Shown here in pieces: positions 57,665 to 64,000 of a stretch of 64,000 nucleotides of DNA (position 1 is its first letter; each line of letters begins with the position of its first letter). The notes under the pieces were generated by a model that saw only the letters and a program-made list of their open reading frames with translations, did no database searches and was not told the origin of the DNA. The stretch comes from Chamaecrista fasciculata (Eukaryota; Streptophyta; Magnoliopsida; Fabales; Fabaceae). A program made the translations under genes and the position numbers. The stretch lies in the NCBI GenBank assembly GCA_003254925.1, contig QANZ01016263.1, forward strand, positions 25,293 to 89,292. The letters run 5' to 3'.

Positions 57665-58780
57665 GATCAGGGCACCCGTCGTAAGGTGCCCGATGTGGGT
57701 AACGATCAAATTAATAATACTCAAGTCTCGCAAGTATTACTATATATTAAAATATAGTATAGATGCTAACCTAAGATCGAAATATCTCGCGGAACTTCGT
57801 GGTTAAAGATAACTACTAATTATATGCATAAATATCTATGTACTTAGGTGAGGCCATGAAGATAGATATATGAACAATAATATAAAAGGTAAGAGAACAA
57901 TAAGATAAAGATATCCTAGAGAACAATCATGAATTCCACCATCCTAGTTCATAAAGATACGGAAGAGTTTTTGAATAGATATGCTTATTAAGTCCACATA
58001 CTATTGTATACCTTGATAACTCAAGAGTAATTAGTTATTAGATCAATTAGTATTGCCACCTGAGAAATAGTAATTAATACTAACAACATTCATGATAGAT
58101 TAATGGCACAAGATAGGATTTAGATTATAACTCTATCTACCGATTAACGAAACTATCGTGTGAAGAAATAGATGAACTTTATTTCATGTAACAATTAAAC
58201 AACGTAGTTCTGAAGAATTACACTAAATAAGTTATGGAAATATTAAACCAATCTAAACCTATTGCTAATTGTATTTTGAATCAAACCTTCATCTAAGAAC
58301 AACTAACGAATAAACATAACTAAATAATAAACACTCCCTGGACTATGAAGAACAATAAACTCCGGCATCCTTCAGATTCTCTTCCGAGACGCAAGGATGT
58401 TTAGGCTCTCATCATAGGGAAATAACCAAAACCTTGATTAGATCCCATATGGAGACCTATTGATGGTTGTTGCCTCTCTTCAGCTGCTTTTCTATTCTAA
58501 ATTGATTGATTGTGTGCCCTGAGGGGTGGAATGACGAGCTCTATTTATAGCTTCAAAAATGGGCTTCAGCTGCGAGTTGGGCCGGCAGCACAGGCTGGCG
58601 GCACAAAATAATTTGTCGAATATTCCAATGGCATCTCGTTATCTTGAATCCTGGCCGTCCAAATCGTACCCTAGATCGCGTCTTTGCGTGTGCCACGGGA
58701 ATTCCTGGCGGCACGGGCAACGACTCCTCCTAATTTTAAGCTGAAGCTTATCTGCCGACATCATGCTGACTCCTCCACTT
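57665..58780 (-). mobile_element. LTR-like direct repeat, copy 1
   Basis: It aligns with 60,115-61,240 in the same orientation (aattaataatact, gcctcgcaagtattactata, gcggaacttcgtggttaaag, gatatcctagagaa, gaactccggc). On the minus strand each copy has CTATAAATAG-type TATA (about 58,536-58,545). A pair of about 1.1-kb direct repeats enclosing non-coding DNA suggests a LARD/TRIM-like retroelement. The boundaries are approximate. Confidence 0.55.
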
Positions 58781-60114
58781 TATTATGTCATCCCTTGGTG
58801 CATCCCTTAATATATTAATTAGTCTATTTGCAATAAATTATTATTATAAACATGTAAAAAGAAGACCAAATAACATTTCAATATTTGGGCTGATCAAATC
58901 CCTCACCCTTAGACTTTGCACTCCTGAGCAAAGCTACGAATTAGAAGAAAAGAAAGATGCAAGGGAGTTAAGGATGACCTTGTCAAGTACACAGGTTCAA
59001 CCTCACCATGGGTATCCTTATAATTGAAGAGCCACAAAAGTGAATGACTATGCAAGACAACTCAAATAGACTCTCAGCCGATCAACTAGAACTGTATCTC
59101 TCTAAACTCACCATATTGGGTATTATTTCTCTCGAGTCTCAGTTAGACAAAATTTTCTACCATAGGCTTGTAAAAATCCTCAAGGTCTCTACCACAAGTG
59201 TTAAATCATCCAAAATCAAGAGGTCTTTATTAGGGTTATAATGAATGGGATAAAGGCCATATAGAATAAGTGTATGAAAAAGAAAAGAATTTTGGTGTTT
59301 AATGTTGACATTCAAGGTTTAATTTAGTATACTTGAAAACTAATACCTTATGAAATTTTCATCCTCTTTTCCAAGGGAAATTGCCAGTCTACTTGAAGCT
59401 CACATACATATATTTTACTAAGAGTCAATAGGCACATGACTCTTCTCTTTTGATTGGCCAATCTTTTTCTCTTGTTTTTCTTTTGATTTTTCTTTTCATT
59501 TTATCTCGCAAGATACTTTTTTTTTTCTGACTATAACTAACAAACCCAATCCTAAGAGAGATGAAAACAAAAAACGAGGATTATGGCAAAAAACTTCTAC
59601 TAAAAGAAAACTTGATAGTCATATTGAGAACACCTAAAGAAGGCTCAAAGTGGCTAACAAGGGATGATGTGTTTATGGCTTGTGTTTGGGATAAAAGGGT
59701 GAAGAAACAAATGCCTCTATCATGTTAAGGATATTTAATCACATAAAGCTTTAACCAAAAATTAAGATAAGTTCTAGAGAAAATCAAGTTAAAGGACTAA
59801 AATGTCACTCATAAGATAGGAAATATTTAAGCTTAAACTTCCAACAAGGTTATGGCACTCAAAGTTAATCATAGAAAATCTAGAGGACTTATCAAGCATA
59901 AAAACTCGACTTTCGAAAATTCAGCAATTAATGGGGAAAAACATAATGAAATCAAAGAAGTGAACTCAAGAAAATTATCGCATAATCTCGGATGCATATA
60001 GGGTTTCTAACTACTTTGGCTTAGCCAAAAGACAAAAATAAAAGAACAAGTTCAACGATCATAACGCCATGATGGAGAAAATAATAATTTTTATGGGTAG
60101 GAAAAATTTTATGC
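58781..60114. other. non-coding internal region between the LTR-like repeats
   Basis: No gag or pol motif was found. Short frames (58,785-59,027 and 59,044-59,241) are not conserved-looking. No primer-binding site was identified with confidence next to 60,115. Confidence 0.4.
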
Positions 60115-61240
60115 TAAATGACCGGGCACTTTGTCGTGAAGTGTCAAGCAAGTCAAATTAATAATACTTGAGCCTCGCAAGTATTACTATATTTATTAGA
60201 ATATAGTATAGATGCTAACCCAAGGTCGAATCTCTCGCGGAACTTCGTGGTTAAAGACAACTATTATTTATATGAATGTCAATGAACTTAGGTGAGGCTA
60301 TAAAGTTAAGTATAAGAACAATAGTATCAACGATGAACAAGTAATATAAAGATATCCTAGAGAATAATCATGAATTCCACCATCATAGTTCATAAAGATA
60401 CAGAATTGAAGTGTCACTTTAATTATGTAAAGAACCATATTCAAAGGTAATAATTCGAAACTTCGAATATAATAGACTAAGAACAATGGCGAAAGATATA
60501 AGATTAGGATAGATCACTCAACCAAACTAGGTTATGAGAAATTTGTCAAAGCTCTTCGGAGCAATCTCTATTATTGCCACATCGGAACAATAAACAAATA
60601 AAAAACAATCCTAATTATATTTCCTAAGATAGATAGAACACTCTTTAGCAAACCCAAAAAGAGCAAACTTTATTAATCGTGAAACAAACTCCATGAATGT
60701 CAAGGTTTCATTCCCTAATAAAGTACTGATCTATCAATCCAAACATATAATTGTACTTTGAAATAAAACACTTAGATCTAAGAACAATCAATGAATAAAC
60801 ATAATTAAACTACAACTCCCTGGATTATGAAGAATGATGAACTCCGGCTTCCTTCATGATACTCCTCTAGGATGAAGAACGTTTAGGCTCTCATCATGGA
60901 GACTTATTGACAACTACTCTACTCTATTCTATTCTGCCGCCAGTTGAGGTGTTGGGGCGTTTCTGAGCTATGCTCTCGCTACTGGGAGGATTTGAGCGTG
61001 GAATGACGCTCTCTATTTATAGTCCTGAGTAGTATGCTTGGTCCGCAAGTCAAGGAACAATTTTGGACTTAGGTCGTTGCTTGCGCCGGCGGCCCAACAC
61101 AGAAGCGCACCGAAATATCTACGATATTTCGATTATATCTTCGTATCTTGAATCCTGATCGTCCAAATTATAACTTTAAGCTTTGGAATATCCTGCGCCG
61201 CGAGATTTTCCACTTGGGTCGTTGGCTCAAGTGACGGCTC
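60115..61240 (-). mobile_element. LTR-like direct repeat, copy 2
   Basis: Second copy of the 57,665 repeat, with the minus-strand TATA CTATAAATAG near 61,012-61,021. Its end is cut by the Copia LTR that starts at 61,241, so the Copia inserted later. Confidence 0.55.
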
Positions 61241-63358
61241 TGTTGGAGATTATGGAGCAAAAGCAGTGGAAAAGGTAAAATTAAAATTTTATAATCTCCT
61301 CCATAGGATCCACTAATTGTGTTTATACCAGTGAGATAATATGTTTACCTAACTCAAACGGATGCTTGAATGAATGCAATTCCAAGAAGTCCACAGACTC
61401 GTGTCCTTTCTCTGCCGGTGATCCACACGAACAGTTTGGCAGATACTCAGGTGCTAGCCTCCAATCTCTTCTCCAAGAGATTATGGGAACCAATCTACAA
61501 ATCTTAAAATTTCAAGAACACTTCTTGAAAATCCAAGAACCAAGGTGGTGCACTTCTTGAAAATCCAAGAACCAAGGTGGCGCACTAGTATGAAATTTTT
61601 CCTCGAAAATTCCTCGCCAAAACTCAAGAGATGAGCACACTACCAAGAACGACTTTCTTGGCCACACTTACTCTAGGTTTTGCGCCTCTACTTACTCTCA
61701 CACACAATTCGCCTTTTAAACCCTAAGTTTAGGGTTGATTCAAAACTCACCCTTTGTTTTCTCCACTTGGGATATGCGACTTCTTTGTGCTTTTAAAGAG
61801 TCCCCATTCCTCAAATTAGAGAATCACAAATCTTGATTACAAGATTACATTAATATTATAATTCAAGATTAAGAGGCAATCTCAATTTAAATTTCAAGAT
61901 CATATCTTGAAACCTAAATCTAGAATGCACACTTCCCATTGGTTGGAATGAGTCAAGAGGATTTGAATTCTTAATTAAAATATTACATTAATATCTTAAC
62001 CTAAAATTCAAAATGCAAGATCAAATCTTGCATTTTGAATCTCCAAGAATTTGCCCCCCTCTTGTTTGTTTTATAGGAATTTAATAAATAAGATAACAAT
62101 CATAACTCTTAGGAAGTTAAAACCAACTTATTAATATCCTTAAAAAATTGAATTAAAATATTACCCTAATATCTTAATTCAAATTTAAATCTTGAATTCA
62201 AATTAACAAAATCATATTTCATTAATTAAATTCAAGAGTGAGGCGCCATCTCATCTTACTCTTCAATATTAGAGAATTTAATAAATCAATATTCCCCTAA
62301 CTCTTAGGAGACTTAGTCAATTCATTATTCCTAATATTCTAAATGAGAATTCAATTGTAAATAGATTAATCAAATTAACTATTTAACAATTAATATATTT
62401 AAACTTGTCTAACAAAATTTAAATATTGCAAATGTAGATTTTATTTAAGATAAGACTTCATGTCCTAAGACATTCAACTATGTCTTAAATTGTGTCACTA
62501 AAGTGACTCACGAATTAACCCTAATTCGTGTCCCATTACAGTATCTTGATCCTGCTCATGCGTGACCCAGCAGGCCTCATGTGAAATTGGCAGCAAGCCA
62601 TCTCTATGACTCACAAGTCGAGAGCGGACTCTAGTAAGCCATCACGACTACCAAAAACACGTGAGTTATCGTTTTAACATCAACGACTTAACCTTAGTAC
62701 CACCTTGTCATAATCCCTATTATCACACGATATTTTGGTCATGGATAAGGCATGGGAAAGTCATCCTTGTAATCCAAACCATAACTTTTTCGATTCCTTG
62801 AGTTAGTCCCATTACCCTGTGTGGCCACATATTCCTTGGACAAACTCATCGAGGGGCCCAGTCAAATATCTCTCAACTTAATGAGGGACAAAATTCCTTA
62901 TTGGTCAACCACATTCCTCAGCACGGCAAACAACTAAACCCGTACCTAGCCTGTATGGCTACCCTGTTATGGGCAACGTTGGACTAGGCCAAAGTTCAGC
63001 ATCTACAACGCCGGAATAGTGAAGACCTCAGGTCTAAGGGCATCGTGACAGGTGTACAGGAGAGACTAGCTCATGACTAAACCCATGTAGGACTCTCCGG
63101 GTCGGTCCAGCAACTTGTAACCCATTACATAATTGCACCATGACTCTCGAGAAGCATCACATGCGTGTTTCTCTATACACCGAAGTCATGCTGGTCTTAG
63201 TTCATTCACGTTCCCACGTGAATAATCGACCAGGGACAGTTTAGAATAATTATCACATAATTAATAATATGATAACGACATAATTTATCATTCATAAATC
63301 AGTCAAACAATATGTTCATACATATAAAACGATTGGCCCTAGGGCACAATCTCCATCA
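61241..63358 (-). mobile_element. 3' LTR of a Copia element (2.1 kb)
   Basis: On the minus strand the LTR runs TGATGGAGATTGTGCC ... TCTCCAACA (63,358 to 61,241; 2,118 bp). It directly follows a polypurine tract (CAAGTGGGAGTT, 63,370-63,359) and the Copia RNase H frame. It is homologous to the solo LTR at 15,294-17,334 and to the fragment at 26,265-27,016. Its length is large for a Copia LTR. Confidence 0.85.
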
Positions 63359-63405
63359 AACTCCCACTTGCACTAGGTACAATCATTAATCAAATTGTTC
63401 CTACA

Positions 63406-63890
63406 CTAGGTACATTGATCAATGTGTCTAATCCTCATCGACGTTACATGGCGTTCATGTATGACCCGTGCAAGAGGTTTCGTAAGAGGATCGGCAACAT
63501 TATCCTCGCCTGCTACTTTGCATATCTTGACATCAGCTCTGTCAATCATCTCTCTAACAAGGTGATAACGTCTGAGTATATGTTTGGTCCTTTGGTGGGA
63601 TCGGGGCTCCTTGGCTTGTGCAATAGCATCGCTATTGTCACAATACAAGGTTATAGGATCAGTAATGGTCAGAACCACACCAAGCTCAGTAATGAACTTC
63701 CTAATCCATACAGCCTCCTTCGCTGCATCTGATGCTGCTATATACTCAGCCTCCATTGTAGAATCGGCAATCGTGCTCTGCTTGGATTTTTTCCAACTCA
63801 CGCTGCCACCGTTCAGGAGAAACACGTATCCAGACTGCGATTTAAAATCATCTTGGTCGGTTTGAAAACTGGCATCTGTGTAACCAATTA
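63406..63890 (-). pseudogene. Copia RNase H domain (end of pol)
   Basis: On the minus strand [20 protein letters not shown] leads into [67 protein letters not shown] and [10 protein letters not shown]. These are the full set of Copia RNase H landmarks. A TAA just before LIGYTD breaks the frame, and the element is cut at 63,934 by another LTR, so this copy is inactive or nearly so. Confidence 0.85.
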
Positions 63891-63933
63891 ATTACACATA
63901 GCTCTCAATCAGTTCTACCATAAACCAAGAATC

Positions 63934-64000
63934 TGTTGGGAATCATAGGCGCCTACGGCAGCGGAAGCAAAAATTAAAATTAAAAAACGCCTAGGTCCTA
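63934..64000. mobile_element. start of another LTR nested at the window edge
   Basis: TGTTGGGAATCATAGGCGCC begins abruptly within the Copia sequence and continues gcagcggaagcaaaaatt, a form common at ends of plant Copia LTRs. It runs off the window, so it cannot be confirmed. Confidence 0.5.

Noticed and set aside
1-64000. CRISPR arrays, operons or bacterial ribosome-binding sites
   Set aside because: No regularly spaced repeats of that kind occur, and the genes have introns and plant families, so bacterial features are not expected.

Overview
The window is plant nuclear DNA, most likely from a eudicot. It is AT-rich and has GT-AG introns, plant-specific gene families (an IRT-like ZIP transporter, PPR, KDM3-type JmjC with plant zinc fingers, plant GRF zinc-finger, a CLE-like peptide) and many plant transposons (Copia, Gypsy, LINE, SINE, hAT, CACTA, PIF/Harbinger, Mutator-like, Helitron). 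The species cannot be fixed from the sequence. Five single N bases and one 724-bp N run mark contig joins.

Four loci look like intact host genes. A three-exon IRT-like ZIP metal transporter (8,557-10,534, minus) encodes 357 aa. The splicing factor PRP17/CDC40 (18,592-21,975, minus) encodes 593 aa; a 1.6-kb intron separates its last codon from the rest of the gene. A small secreted protein (29,911-30,207, plus) carries repeated CLE-like VPSGPNP motifs. A 12-exon KDM3/JMJ25-type histone demethylase (33,261-46,181, minus) encodes 1,001 aa; its 5.9-kb first intron is packed with LINE, hAT and Gypsy debris. Splice sites and phases were followed by eye for ZIP, PRP17 and JMJ, and all stay in frame.

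From 2.6 to 8.4 kb lies a cluster of transposon-type genes: a Myb/SANT-like PIF/Harbinger ORF1 with an in-frame stop, a putative plant transposon protein with a frameshift, and a GRF zinc-finger/coiled-coil/membrane-anchor gene. A Harbinger-like terminus closes it at 8,372. From 12.2 to 17.7 kb there are relics: a LINE, a Copia gag, and a PPR pseudogene split by a 2.0-kb solo LTR. From 22 to 29.4 kb there are a CACTA end, a long-TIR MITE, a SINE with a 20-bp target duplication, an LTR fragment, a Copia pol end with its 3' LTR, and an hAT MITE.

From 46.3 to 53.8 kb there are a Helitron end and two long-TIR Mutator-like elements, each with a perfect 9-bp target duplication. Each carries a piece of a host-like gene: one resembles the N terminus of a plant VIT/VWA-domain protein, the other a CIPK6-like kinase C-terminal part. 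The rest (53.8-64 kb) is AT-rich MITE sequence, a pair of LTR-like direct repeats (57.7-61.2 kb), and the 3' end of a Copia element with a 2.1-kb LTR, into which another LTR is nested at the window edge.

The strongest candidates for something little described are the CLE-like precursor with tandemly repeated, decaying peptide units (29.9-30.3 kb) and the two gene-capturing long-TIR elements.
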